DNA from: Streptomyces puniciscabiei
GTDB taxonomy: Bacteria > Actinomycetota > Actinomycetes > Streptomycetales > Streptomycetaceae
Assembly (NCBI RefSeq): GCF_006715785.1
Contig: NZ_VFNX01000001.1
Coordinates: 3,796,501 to 3,860,500, forward strand
Direction: 5' to 3'
DNA: 64,000 nt
Position numbers and translations under genes: made by a program. Shown here one piece after another: positions 45,234-53,517 of the stretch. Position 1 is the stretch's first letter, and every line of letters starts with the position of its first letter. Under the pieces are notes generated by a model. The model did not search any database. It saw nothing but the letters and a program-made list of their open reading frames with translations, and was not told the DNA's origin.

Positions 45234-45917
45234 ATGGGAGTGCGGCTCATGGTCGTCGACGACCACCGCCTGCTCGCGGAGGCGCTCGCGTCGGCGCTCA
45301 AGCTGCGCGGGCACCGGGTGCTCGCCGCGGCGGCGCCGGCCGCGGGCGCGGCGGACCTGGTGATCGCGCGGGCGCCGGAGGTGTGCCTGCTGGGTACGGC
45401 GGCACCGGCCGAACCGGGTGTCTTCGACCCGGTGGTGAAGATCAAACGGGAGCGGCCGCAGGTGGCGGTGCTGGTGCTGGGCCCGGTGCCCTCGCCGCGC
45501 GGCATCGCGGCGGCCTTCGCCGCCGGGGCGTCGGGGTACGTACGGCACGACGAGCGGATCGAGGGCGTCGAGCGGGCGATCATGAAGGCCCGGGCGGGCG
45601 AGGCCGCGGTGGCGCCGCAGTTGCTGCAGGGGGCGTTCGGGGAGCTGCTCAACCCGGCCGCGCAGCCCGACGACGAGGCGCAGCGGCTGCTGTCGATGCT
45701 GACGCCGAGGGAGGTGGAGGTGCTGGTCAGGGTGGCCGACGGGGAGGACACCCGGCTGATCGCGGCCGGCATGGGCATCGCACCGAGCACGGCCCGCACC
45801 CATGTCCAGCGCGTGCTGATGAAGCTGGGCGTCGGGTCGCGGCTGGAGGCGGCGGCGCTGGCCGCGCGCACGGGGTTGCTGGACCGGGCGGGGCCGTTGG
45901 GTTCCGGCACCGAGTAG
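45234..45917 (+). CDS. LuxR/NarL-type regulator with degenerate receiver domain
   Basis: 227 residues from the ATG at 45234. The N-terminal receiver fold starts LMVVDDHRLLAEALASALK with the acidic pair kept. The phosphoacceptor aspartate is replaced: the strand reads PEVCLLGTAAP with Gly at residue 54, and the usual lysine of GYLLKD is lost (GYVRHD). The C-terminal helix-turn-helix LTPREVEVLVRVADGEDTRLIAAGMGIAPSTARTHVQRVLMKLGV is intact. It should bind DNA without aspartate phosphorylation. No kinase gene is nearby. Its position after the propeller operon may or may not be functional. Confidence 0.88.
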   Translation: MGVRLMVVDDHRLLAEALASALKLRGHRVLAAAAPAAGAADLVIARAPEVCLLGTAAPAEPGVFDPVVKIKRERPQVAVLVLGPVPSPRGIAAAFAAGASGYVRHDERIEGVERAIMKARAGEAAVAPQLLQGAFGELLNPAAQPDDEAQRLLSMLTPREVEVLVRVADGEDTRLIAAGMGIAPSTARTHVQRVLMKLGVGSRLEAAALAARTGLLDRAGPLGSGTE

Positions 45918-45963
45918 ACGCCCTGCGCCGGTGCCGGCGGCACTACGAAGCGACGGCCCTGCA

Positions 45964-45981
45964 GCGCCCCGGAAGGGGCGC
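45964..45981 (+). terminator. Hairpin after the LuxR regulator gene
   Basis: 7-bp stem with GGAA tetraloop, 46 bases after the regulator stop and 75 before the end of the convergent gene. It may serve as terminator for both. Confidence 0.5.
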
Positions 45982-46035
45982 GGGGCTGTGTCGACATGCG
46001 GCTCCGCCGCGTGGGCGCGACCAGCCCCCACGCAC
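45964..46035 (-). repeat. Dispersed intergenic repeat, long form, with hairpin
   Basis: Read on the minus strand, GGTCGCGC is followed by a GC-rich insert and then GTCGACACAGCCCCGCGCCCC, where copies A and B have the shorter AGTTCCCCGC. 45978-46002 equals 39222-39246 inverted. The hairpin GCGCCCC-GGAA-GGGGCGC is at 45964-45981. Confidence 0.65.
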
Positions 46036-46055
46036 CCGCAGACGGAAACGGTGCG

Positions 46056-46400
46056 TTACTCCCCCTGCCTCTCCTCCGGCAACCCCTCCGGAGGAAGCGG
46101 CGGCGGAGTCGGGCGGAGCTTCAGCCAGGCCAGGAAGAAGATGCCCAGCAGGAGCATGCCGATCCCGGTCCACAGGTTGATGTTGACGCCCTGGGCCTTG
46201 TCGATGGCGGACTGGGAGTCGGTGATACCGGCGATCGTGACGATGACGCCGTACACCACGAACAGGCCGCCGATGATGCGGCGCAGGTCGAAGATGCGCG
46301 CCGCGGTCGCGGACTTGCCCTCCAGGTCGGTGACTTCCCGCGCCACCTCGTCCTCGGTGTAGTGGTGGCGACGGTCAGGGTGCTCGGGGTGTTCAGACAT
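46056..46400 (-). CDS. Small two-helix membrane protein downstream of the symporter
   Basis: 114 residues. A charged His-rich N-terminus (SEHPEHPDRRHHYTEDEVAREV) precedes IFDLRRIIGGLFVVYGVIVTIAGI, the first helix, and LWTGIGMLLLGIFFLAWLKLRP, the second. The tail is Pro-rich. It starts 21 bases after the symporter stop on the same strand, so it is surely co-transcribed. Accessory small subunits are known for some sodium:solute symporters, but this sequence is not one I recognise; the partnership is inference from the operon. Confidence 0.8.
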   Translation of the reverse strand: MSEHPEHPDRRHHYTEDEVAREVTDLEGKSATAARIFDLRRIIGGLFVVYGVIVTIAGITDSQSAIDKAQGVNINLWTGIGMLLLGIFFLAWLKLRPTPPPLPPEGLPEERQGE

Positions 46401-46421
46401 GGTTTCCTCGATCCTCCCGCG

Positions 46422-48113
46422 TCAGAACGAGAACGGGACGTAGCAGACGGCGGCCAGCACGACCGCGCCCCAGCCCAGCAGGGCCGGCCTGCGGTACCAG
46501 GCCTCGTCGCCGGGCGCGGGCGGTTCGGACATGCCGGGGGAGCGGGTGCCGTAGACCAGGCCCTGCAGCTCCTCGGCCGGCTTGGGCCTGGTGAACAGGG
46601 ACACCGCGACCATCACGACCGCGCCGGCGACGAAGCCGGCGATCGCGGAGACGAAGTTGGCGCCCTGGTCGGAGGGGATGGCGATGATCCCCTTCTTGTA
46701 GAAGACGAAGTAGTTGACCATCGCGGTCACGGTGCCCGCGAGCAGGCCCCAGAAGCCGGACTTGGCGGACGCGCGCTTCCAGAACATGCCGACGATGAAA
46801 ACGACGAACATCGGCACGTTGAAGAAGGAGAACAGCGTCTGCAGGTAGCTCATGATGTTCGAGAACGACGACGCCAGGAACGCCGTGCCGACGGAGGCGA
46901 GGACACCGATCACGGTGATCAGGCGGCCGAACCGGACGTAGTAGGCGTCCTCGCGGCCGCGCACCACGTACTTCGCCCAGATGTCGTTGGTGAACACGGT
47001 GTTGAAGGACGACACGTTGGCCGCCATGCCGGCCATGAAGGCGGCGAGCAGACCGGTGACGGCGATGCCGAGCACGCCGTTGGGCAGCAGTTCCTGCATC
47101 AGGAAGGGGATGGCGTCGTTGTACTGGTAGCCGGAGCCCGCGGTGCCGAACTTCGGGATGAGCGCGGCGGCGACCAGGCCCGGGATCATCACCAGGAAGA
47201 CGATGAAGATCTTCGGGTAGGCGGCGATCAGCGGGGTCCGCTGCCCGGCGGAGAGGTTCTTCGCGGACAGGGCGCGCTGCACCTCGGCGAAGTTGGTCGT
47301 CCAGTAGCCGAAGGACAGCACGAAGCCGAGGCCGAGGACGATGGTCAGCCAGTTCGCGCCGAGCGGGTTGACGTGTCCGATGCCGGTGCCGCCCCAGGCG
47401 GTGGTGAAGTTCGCCCCGTGCGTCGCGGTGAGCTTGTGGGTCAGGCCGTCCCAGCCGCCGGCCTTCTTCAGGCCGAGGGCGGTGATCGGGATGAGGGCGG
47501 CCAGGATCACGAAGAACTGCAGCACCTCGTTGTAGATCGCCGAGGACAGACCGCCGAGGGTGATGTACGCCAGCACGAACGCGCCGGCGACCACGATCGC
47601 GACCCACTGCGGCCAGCCCAGCAGGGCCTCGACGACGATCGCGAGGGCGTACAGGTTGACGCCCGCGATCAGGATGGCGGCGAACGCGAACAGGATCGAA
47701 CTGAGCAGGTGGGCGCCCCGGTCGAAGCGCAGCAGCAGGAACTCGGGGACCGAGCGGACCTTGCTGCCGTAGTAGAACGGCATCATCACCAGGCCGAGGA
47801 AGACCATGGCCGGGATGGCGCCGATCCAGTACCAGTGCACGGTGTACGCGCCGTACTGGGCGCTGTTCGCGGCCATGCCCAGGATCTCGGTGGCCGCCAG
47901 GTTCGCCGAGATGAAGGCGAGGCCGGTGATCCAGGCGGGCAGCGAGCGTCCGGACAGGAAGAAGTCGAGGCTGGTCTTCACCGAGCGGCGGGCCGCGAAG
48001 CCGATCCCGAGCACGACGACGAAGTAGATCGCCAGGATCGTGTAGTCCAGCCAGTTGGTGGGGAGCCGTAGCGCCGCCGCCAAGTACAGGGGACTGTCTG
48101 TGGGGGTTTGCAT
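46422..48113 (-). CDS. Sodium:solute symporter (SSS family), probably for galactose
   Basis: 563 residues with about 14 helices. SSS signatures include LDFFLSGRSLPAWITGLAFISANLAATEILGMAANSAQYG, GGLSSAIYNEVLQFF, and GLLAAFMAGMAANVSSFNTVFTNDIWAKYV, near the sodium-binding site and the SSS signature region. This subgroup is SGLT-like, transporting sugars. It is divergent from galTEK with 180 bp between, so import of galactose is the natural inference. The small membrane protein follows in the same operon. Confidence 0.9.
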   Translation of the reverse strand: MQTPTDSPLYLAAALRLPTNWLDYTILAIYFVVVLGIGFAARRSVKTSLDFFLSGRSLPAWITGLAFISANLAATEILGMAANSAQYGAYTVHWYWIGAIPAMVFLGLVMMPFYYGSKVRSVPEFLLLRFDRGAHLLSSILFAFAAILIAGVNLYALAIVVEALLGWPQWVAIVVAGAFVLAYITLGGLSSAIYNEVLQFFVILAALIPITALGLKKAGGWDGLTHKLTATHGANFTTAWGGTGIGHVNPLGANWLTIVLGLGFVLSFGYWTTNFAEVQRALSAKNLSAGQRTPLIAAYPKIFIVFLVMIPGLVAAALIPKFGTAGSGYQYNDAIPFLMQELLPNGVLGIAVTGLLAAFMAGMAANVSSFNTVFTNDIWAKYVVRGREDAYYVRFGRLITVIGVLASVGTAFLASSFSNIMSYLQTLFSFFNVPMFVVFIVGMFWKRASAKSGFWGLLAGTVTAMVNYFVFYKKGIIAIPSDQGANFVSAIAGFVAGAVVMVAVSLFTRPKPAEELQGLVYGTRSPGMSEPPAPGDEAWYRRPALLGWGAVVLAAVCYVPFSF

Positions 48114-48176
48114 GAGTACTCGCTTCGTTGCGCGAACTGATCCAGAGCGGAACCTACGCCTCCGCGTTCAGAAATT

Positions 48177-48256
48177 GAACACTTCTGTTGGTGTTCTTTG
48201 TTTGATTGTGATGCGCCTGGACGTTGTCGAGTTGTGGTCTGTTATGTTTGATTGTG
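48177..48256. promoter_or_regulatory. gal control region: inverted repeat and TTTGATTGTG direct repeats
   Basis: GAACAC-N8-GTGTTC at 48177-48196. TTTGATTGTG occurs at 48201-48210 and 48247-48256, 46 bp apart. The A+T-rich DNA here is far below the window mean in G+C. TGTTTGATTG-type repeats resemble sites of DeoR-family sugar regulators. The region serves the divergent symporter and galT promoters. Confidence 0.55.
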
Positions 48257-48293
48257 TTGAGTGATTGGGTGCGGGACGTAGAGGAGTCCGGCG

Positions 48294-49379
48294 TTGAAGA
48301 AGACCTCGACACGGCTGGCCGACGGTCGTGAGCTGATCTACTACGACCTCAAGGACGACGCCGTGCGGGACGCCGTCGACCGCCGTCCACTGGAGCCGAC
48401 CCGTACGACGTCCGAGGTCCGCCGTGACGTGCTGCTCGGCGACTCGGTCGCCGTCGCCTCCCACCGGCAGGGCCGCACCTACCATCCGCCGGCCGACGAG
48501 TGCCCGCTGTGCCCCACGCAGGGCGACCGGCTGAGCGAGATCCCGGACTCGTCGTACGACGTCGTCGTCTTCGAGAACCGGTTCCCCTCCCTCGCCGGCG
48601 ACTCCGGCCGCTGCGAGGTCGTCTGCTTCACCTCCGACCACGACGCCTCCTTCACCGACCTGACCGTCGAGCAGGCGCGCCTGGTGCTGGACGCGTGGAC
48701 GGACCGCACGTCGGAGCTGTCGCATCTGCCCGCCGTCGAGCAGGTCTTCTGTTTCGAGAACCGCGGTGCCGAGATCGGCGTGACCCTGGGCCACCCGCAC
48801 GGACAGATCTACGCATACCCCTTCACCACCCCGCGCACCGCGCTGATGCTCCGCTCGCTCGCCGCGCACAAGGAGGCCACCGGCGGCGAGAACCTCTTCG
48901 ACGCCGTGGTGGAGCGGGAACTGGCCGGTGAGCGGGTCGTCCTTGAGGGTGAACACTGGGTGGCGTTCGTGCCGTACGCGGCGCACTGGCCCTACGAGGT
49001 CCACCTGTACCCCAAGCGCCGCGTGCCCGATCTGCTCGCCCTCGACGAGGCGGCGCGCACAGAATTCCCCCAGGTCTATCTGGAACTCTTGAGGCGCTTC
49101 GACCGGATCTTCGATGGCGGGGACGGAGGGGAAAACGCTGCGGGTGAGCCTCCGACGCCGTACATCGCGGCCTGGCACCAGGCTCCGTTCAGCGCGCTGG
49201 AGGAGTTCGAGGGGGTCACGCGCGACGACTTCGCGCTCCACCTCGAGCTTTTCACCATCCGCCGCACTTCCGGCAAGCTGAAGTTTCTCGCGGGTTCCGA
49301 GTCCGGCATGAGCGTGTTCATCAACGACGTGCCGCCGGAGCGCGCGGCCGAGCGACTGCGAGAGGTAGCGAGTTCATGA
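48294..49379 (+). CDS. galT: Galactose-1-phosphate uridylyltransferase
   Basis: 361 residues from a TTG at 48294 with GAGGAG 7 bases upstream. Leloir pathway: exchanges UMP between UDP-glucose and galactose-1-phosphate. Zinc-site CPLC near residue 70, FENRFPS, and the catalytic [12 protein letters not shown] with the HPH nucleophile. A second zinc region and WHQAPF follow. A Gly/Glu-rich insertion ([15 protein letters not shown]) before the WHQAPF block is not seen in most homologues. First gene of galTEK; ends in an ATGA overlap with galE. Confidence 0.95.
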   Translation: MKKTSTRLADGRELIYYDLKDDAVRDAVDRRPLEPTRTTSEVRRDVLLGDSVAVASHRQGRTYHPPADECPLCPTQGDRLSEIPDSSYDVVVFENRFPSLAGDSGRCEVVCFTSDHDASFTDLTVEQARLVLDAWTDRTSELSHLPAVEQVFCFENRGAEIGVTLGHPHGQIYAYPFTTPRTALMLRSLAAHKEATGGENLFDAVVERELAGERVVLEGEHWVAFVPYAAHWPYEVHLYPKRRVPDLLALDEAARTEFPQVYLELLRRFDRIFDGGDGGENAAGEPPTPYIAAWHQAPFSALEEFEGVTRDDFALHLELFTIRRTSGKLKFLAGSESGMSVFINDVPPERAAERLREVASS

Positions 49380-50338
49380 AGTACCTGGTGACGGGTGGCG
49401 CGGGTTACGTCGGCAGCGTGGTGGCCCAGCACCTGCTGGAGGCCGGGCACGAGGTCACCGTCCTCGACAACCTCTCCACCGGCTTCCGCGCGGGCGTGCC
49501 CGCCGGCGCGGCCTTCGTCGAGGGCGACATCCGCGACGCCGCCAAGTGGCTCGACCCCTCCTACGACGGCGTGCTGCACTTCGCCGCGTCCTCCCAGGTC
49601 GGCGAGTCGGTGGTGAAGCCGGAGAAGTACTGGGACAACAACGTCGCCGGCTCGATGGCGCTGCTCGGCGCGATGCGCGAGGCGGGCGTGCGCACGCTCG
49701 TCTTCTCCTCCACGGCCGCCACGTACGGCGAGCCGGAGCAGGTCCCGATCGTGGAGAGCGCCCCGACGCGGCCGACCAACCCCTACGGCGCCTCCAAGCT
49801 CGCCGTCGACCACATGATCACCAGCGAGGCGAACGCCCACGGCCTGGCCGCGGTCTCCCTGCGCTACTTCAACGTGGCCGGCGCCCACGGCGCGTACGGC
49901 GAGCGCCACGACCCCGAGTCGCACCTCATCCCGCTGGTCCTCCAGGTCGCCCAGGGCCGCCGCGAGGCGATCTCCGTCTACGGCGACGACTACCCGACCC
50001 CGGACGGCACCTGCGTCCGCGACTACATCCACGTCGCGGACCTGGCCGAGGCCCACCTGCTGGCCCTCAAGGCGGCCCGCCCGGGCGAGCACCTGATCTG
50101 CAACCTCGGCAACGGCGAGGGCTTCTCCGTCCGCCAGGTGATCGAGACGGTCCGGCAGGTCACCGGCCACCCGATCCCCGAGATCGTGGCCCCGCGCCGG
50201 GGAGGCGACCCGGCCGTCCTGGTCGCCTCGGCGGACACGGCCCGCGAGAAGCTGGGCTGGAACCCGACCCGCGCGGACCTCGCGGGCATCGTCGCGGACG
50301 CGTGGGAGTTCGCGCAGAGCATCACGAAGGAGCACTAG
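49376..50338 (+). CDS. galE: UDP-glucose 4-epimerase
   Basis: 320 residues, extended SDR. NAD site [16 protein letters not shown] at the N-terminus, TVLDNLSTG, catalytic STAATYG and YGASK, then LRYFNVAGA. It interconverts UDP-galactose and UDP-glucose. The ATG overlaps the galT stop, and its TAG overlaps the GTG of galK (TAGTG), so the three genes are translationally coupled. Confidence 0.95.
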   Translation: MKYLVTGGAGYVGSVVAQHLLEAGHEVTVLDNLSTGFRAGVPAGAAFVEGDIRDAAKWLDPSYDGVLHFAASSQVGESVVKPEKYWDNNVAGSMALLGAMREAGVRTLVFSSTAATYGEPEQVPIVESAPTRPTNPYGASKLAVDHMITSEANAHGLAAVSLRYFNVAGAHGAYGERHDPESHLIPLVLQVAQGRREAISVYGDDYPTPDGTCVRDYIHVADLAEAHLLALKAARPGEHLICNLGNGEGFSVRQVIETVRQVTGHPIPEIVAPRRGGDPAVLVASADTAREKLGWNPTRADLAGIVADAWEFAQSITKEH

Positions 50339-51492
50339 TGGGGGCACAGCAGGTCGCGGAGCGCTTCGCCGAGCTGTACGGCGCCGAGCCGGAGGGAGTG
50401 TGGGCGGCACCCGGCCGCGTCAACCTCATCGGTGAGCACACCGACTACAACGACGGCTTCGTGATGCCGTTCGCGCTGCCGCACCGGGCGGTCGCGGCGG
50501 TCTCGCGCCGCACCGACGGCGTGCTGCGCCTGCACTCGGCGGACATCGACGGCGGCATCGTGGAGCTGTCCCTGGACGCCCTGGCGCCCGGGAGCGACGC
50601 GAACTGGACGGCGTACCCGGCGGGCGTGGTCTGGGCGCTGCGCGACGCGGGCCACGGCGTGACCGGCGCGGACGTCCACCTGTCGTCCACGGTCCCGACC
50701 GGAGCCGGCCTGTCCTCCTCGGCGGCCCTGGAGGTCGTGATCGCGCTCGCGCTGAACGACCTGTTCGCACTGGACCTGCCGCGCTGGCGGCTGGCCCGGC
50801 TGTGCCAGCGCGCGGAGAACGTCTACGTCGGCGCGCCCACCGGGATCATGGACCAGACGGCGTCGGCCTGCTGCGAGCAGGGCCACGCGCTCTTCCTGGA
50901 CACCCGTGACCTGTCCCAGCGGCAGATCCCCTTCGACCTCGCGGCCGAGGGCCTGCGCCTGCTGGTCGTGGACACCCAGGTCAAGCACGCCCACAGCGGC
51001 GGCGAGTACGGCAAGCGGCGGGCGGGCTGCGAGAAGGGCGCGGCCCTGCTCGGCGTCGACGCCCTGCGGGACGTTCCGTACGCCGAGCTGGACGCGGCCC
51101 TCGCCCGCCTCGGCGACGAGGAGGAGGTGGTTCGCCTGGTCCGCCATGTGGTGACGGAGGACCAGCGGGTGGAGCGGGTGGTCGAGCTGCTGCGCGCCGG
51201 TGAGACCCGCGCGATCGGCCCCGTCCTCACCGAGGGCCACGCCTCCCTGCGCGACGACTTCCGTATCTCCTGCCCGGAGCTGGACCTGGTCGTCGACACC
51301 GCCCTGGCGAACGGCGCGCTCGGCGCCCGGATGACCGGCGGCGGCTTCGGCGGCTCGGCGATCGTCCTGACGGAGGCGGCCGAGGTGGACACCCTCACCA
51401 AGGCGATCGAGGAGGCGTTCGCCGCGGCGGGCCACACCGCGCCTCGGGTGTTCGAGGCGGTGCCCTCGGCGGGGGCGCGCCGGCTGAGCTGA
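50338..51492 (+). CDS. galK: Galactokinase
   Basis: 384 residues from the GTG sharing a base with the galE stop. GHMP kinase: galactokinase signature GRVNLIGEHTDYNDGFV, ATP loop PTGAGLSSSAALEV, GIMDQ (catalytic Asp), and MTGGGFGGSAIVL at the C-terminus. It makes galactose-1-phosphate from galactose, the first committed step, fed by the symporter on the other side of the control region. Ends the gal operon; no strong terminator was found right after it. Confidence 0.95.
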   Translation: MGAQQVAERFAELYGAEPEGVWAAPGRVNLIGEHTDYNDGFVMPFALPHRAVAAVSRRTDGVLRLHSADIDGGIVELSLDALAPGSDANWTAYPAGVVWALRDAGHGVTGADVHLSSTVPTGAGLSSSAALEVVIALALNDLFALDLPRWRLARLCQRAENVYVGAPTGIMDQTASACCEQGHALFLDTRDLSQRQIPFDLAAEGLRLLVVDTQVKHAHSGGEYGKRRAGCEKGAALLGVDALRDVPYAELDAALARLGDEEEVVRLVRHVVTEDQRVERVVELLRAGETRAIGPVLTEGHASLRDDFRISCPELDLVVDTALANGALGARMTGGGFGGSAIVLTEAAEVDTLTKAIEEAFAAAGHTAPRVFEAVPSAGARRLS

Positions 51493-51589
51493 GCGAGTGA
51501 TCGGTCCGGTGAGCGGTTTTTCGTACCGAAGGCCCGGGTAATGTCGCGGCACCTTGTTGTCCGGTATAAGCCAATATGAGGCAGAAAAT

Positions 51590-51829
51590 ATGCGTGTACG
51601 CAGAGCCCTGGCCATCGTGATCGCCACCCCCGTCCTGCTCGCCACGATCGGCGTGACCGGCGCATCCGCGTCACCTCGGCCCCAGCCCGCCGGCGACGGA
51701 CCGAGCGCCCGGCACCACCATGCCGCCGACAGCAGGGGTGCTGCGGCGGCACAGTCCCCCGACGAAGCGGAACAGGAAGAAGGCCTCCTCGGCACACTCA
51801 CGGGTGAAATCCTGGGGCGCACGGCCTAG
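51590..51829 (+). CDS. Small secreted protein of unknown function
   Basis: 79 residues from the ATG at 51590. A Sec signal peptide (MRVRRALAIVIATPVLLATIGVTGASAS) with an Ala-Ser-Ala type cleavage site is followed by about 50 mature residues. They contain a triple His and an acidic Gln/Glu patch (SPDEAEQEEG), ending LLGTLTGEILGRTA, a small amphipathic helix. A TATAAG-like element lies at 51565-51570. No cysteine. Not recognised. Confidence 0.65.
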   Translation: MRVRRALAIVIATPVLLATIGVTGASASPRPQPAGDGPSARHHHAADSRGAAAAQSPDEAEQEEGLLGTLTGEILGRTA

Positions 51830-52199
51830 GGGCGAAGGCAGGCGGAGGTTGCCTCCGGAGCGCCTCCGTGATCCCCGGCGGACCGCCGGGGATCACGGCT
51901 GTCCGCCAGACTGTCGACTTCCGCCTCAATACGAAACTCGTGGCACACGACAAACACGCTGGGCGGCCAGTTCTGCAAATCTCCTTCCGCTGCGTGCTCC
52001 CATCCGTACTCTGTGGAACAGCACCGGTGGGGGCCGGTGCTGTTCAGGGGGCGAGACAGGCGGGTACGGCGCCCGCGGTGGGGGTAGCAGTTTCCGCGAC
52101 GGCGGCGGCCGAAGCGGCGCGCGTCCTTTTTCCGTGGGTGGCCGTATCCGCGCGGGTCGTCGTCCTCCGGAGGACCAGGCCCGGTCCGGGAGGGGTTTC
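51830..52199 (+). other. 370-bp intergenic region with two stem-loops
   Basis: No gene supported. A hairpin CGGAGG-TTG-CCTCCG at 51843-51857 and a 13-bp stem at 51866-51898 end the small secreted protein transcript. A separate 12-bp stem at 52016-52045 (loop TGGGGG) lies 155 bases before the LuxR regulator start. The rest shows no clear promoter or conserved motif to me. Confidence 0.6.
51866..51898 (+). terminator. Terminator after the small secreted protein gene
   Basis: CCGTGATCCCCGG and its complement CCGGGGATCACGG with a 7-base loop, 37 bases after the stop at 51829. Confidence 0.7.
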
Positions 52200-52973
52200 G
52201 TGGTTCGTATCCGAGTCCTGGTCGTCGACGACCACCGCATCTTCGCCGAGTCGCTCGCGGCCGCCCTGGCGGCCGAGCCGGACGTCGACGTCTCCGCCGC
52301 CGGCAGCGGCCCCGCGGCGCTGCGCTGTCTGGAGCGGGCGGCCGGTGAGGGTCGCCGCTTCGACGTGCTGCTGGTCGACTCCGACCTGGGCGGCCACGTG
52401 CCCGGCACCCGTCCGGCCGTGCCCGTGCCGGTGCAGGAGGGCGGCGAGGACGGGCTGGTCGACGGTATATCGCTGGTCGCCGGGGTCCGGGCCGCCCAGC
52501 CCGCCGTGCGGATCGTGGTGCTCGCCGAGAAGGACGATCCCCGGCGGGCGGCGCTCGCGCTGCAGGCCGGTGCCTCCGGGTGGGTCGCCAAGGACTGCTC
52601 GCTGTCCCGGCTGCTGACGGTGATCCGGGGCGTGCTGCGCGACGAGACGCATCTGCCGCCCGCCCTGCTCACCGGCGTGCTCAGGGAGCTGACGGCCGCC
52701 CGCCGGCACCGCACCGAGAGCGAGCGGCTGGTGGAGTCCCTCACCCCGCGCGAACGCGAGGTGCTGCGCTGCATGGTCGCGGGCCTCGGCCGCAAGGCCG
52801 TCGCCGAGCGGCTGTTCCTCTCCCCGCACACCGTGCGCACCCACATGCAGAACGTCCTCGGCAAGCTGGGCGTCCACTCCACGCTGGCCGCCGTCGCACT
52901 CGCCCGCCGTGCGGGGGTCGGACCGGCCGAGCTAACCGGGGATGTTGTCGAACGGGGCGGTCAACTGGCGTAG
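52200..52973 (+). CDS. LuxR/NarL-type response regulator with inserted receiver loop
   Basis: 257 residues from a GTG with GGGAGGGG just before. Receiver: IRVLVVDDHRIFAESLAAALAAEPDVDV, phosphoacceptor Asp about residue 60 in FDVLLVDSDL, and lysine in GASGWVAKD. An unusual Pro/Val/Glu-rich insertion (about residues 64-86, PGTRPAVPVPVQEGGEDG) lengthens the loop after the phosphorylated strand. The conserved Thr/Ser is Ala (VVLAEKD). The C-terminal HTH is LTPREREVLRCMVAGLGRKAVAERLFLSPHTVRTHMQNVLGKLGV. No sensor kinase is next to it. Its 3' end overlaps the convergent MarR gene by 42 bases. Confidence 0.88.
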   Translation: MVRIRVLVVDDHRIFAESLAAALAAEPDVDVSAAGSGPAALRCLERAAGEGRRFDVLLVDSDLGGHVPGTRPAVPVPVQEGGEDGLVDGISLVAGVRAAQPAVRIVVLAEKDDPRRAALALQAGASGWVAKDCSLSRLLTVIRGVLRDETHLPPALLTGVLRELTAARRHRTESERLVESLTPREREVLRCMVAGLGRKAVAERLFLSPHTVRTHMQNVLGKLGVHSTLAAVALARRAGVGPAELTGDVVERGGQLA

Positions 52974-53429
52974 CAGACCGGCGAGTTCGGCGCGCTGGGC
53001 GCGGGACAGCTCGGCGAGGATCGCCCGCTCCTGCTCCAGCAGGCCGGCCAGCGCCTCGTCCGCGCGGTCCCGGCCGGTGTCGGTCAGCCGGACCAGCACA
53101 CCCCGCCGGTCGCTCGGATCGGGCAGCCGCTCGACCAGGCCCTTCTTGGCCAGCCGGTCGATCCGGTTGGTCATCGTGCCCGAGGTGACCAGGGTCTGGG
53201 TCAGCAGCTGACCGGGGGAGAGCTGGTACGGCGTGCCCGCGCGCCGGAGCGCGGTCAGCACATCGAACTCCCACGGCTCCAGCTGATGTTCGGCGAAGGC
53301 GAGCCGGCGCGCACGGTCCAGATGCCGGGCGAGCCGGCTCACCCGGCTGAGCACTTCCAGCGGCTCCACGTCGAGGTCCGGACGTTCCCGGCGCCACGCT
53401 GCGACCAGCCGATCGACCTCGTCCTCCAT
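52932..53429 (-). CDS. MarR-family transcriptional regulator
   Basis: 165 residues. Winged HTH: LEPWEFDVLTALRRAGTPYQLSPGQLLTQTLVTSGTMTNRIDRLAKKGLVERLPDPSDRRGVLVRLT, within the dimerising helices. No cysteine, so not an OhrR-type thiol sensor. It is divergent from the tam gene; a perfect palindrome at 53478-53495 lies in the 88-bp shared region. It most likely represses itself and the methyltransferase/VOC operon. The last 42 bases overlap the opposite-strand LuxR gene. Confidence 0.9.
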   Translation of the reverse strand: MEDEVDRLVAAWRRERPDLDVEPLEVLSRVSRLARHLDRARRLAFAEHQLEPWEFDVLTALRRAGTPYQLSPGQLLTQTLVTSGTMTNRIDRLAKKGLVERLPDPSDRRGVLVRLTDTGRDRADEALAGLLEQERAILAELSRAQRAELAGLLRQLTAPFDNIPG

Positions 53430-53477
53430 GGAGATCAGTGTAGTGGTTGTGTCGACATGAAGTCTCTTGATCTAAAG

Positions 53478-53495
53478 TCTCTTGACATCAAGAGA
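53478..53495. promoter_or_regulatory. Candidate MarR operator (TCTCTTGACATCAAGAGA)
   Basis: Perfect 18-base palindrome (8-bp arms, 2-base centre). A further half-site TCTCTTGA lies at 53463-53470, 15 bases upstream. Located between the divergent MarR and tam genes. Confidence 0.75.
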
Positions 53496-53517
53496 AATGG
53501 CGGGGGACAGTGGAGGC

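Noticed and set aside
46004..48071. Plus-strand 691-codon frame opposite the symporter
   Set aside because: Highly charged repetitive product typical of antisense frames; no membrane or domain pattern.
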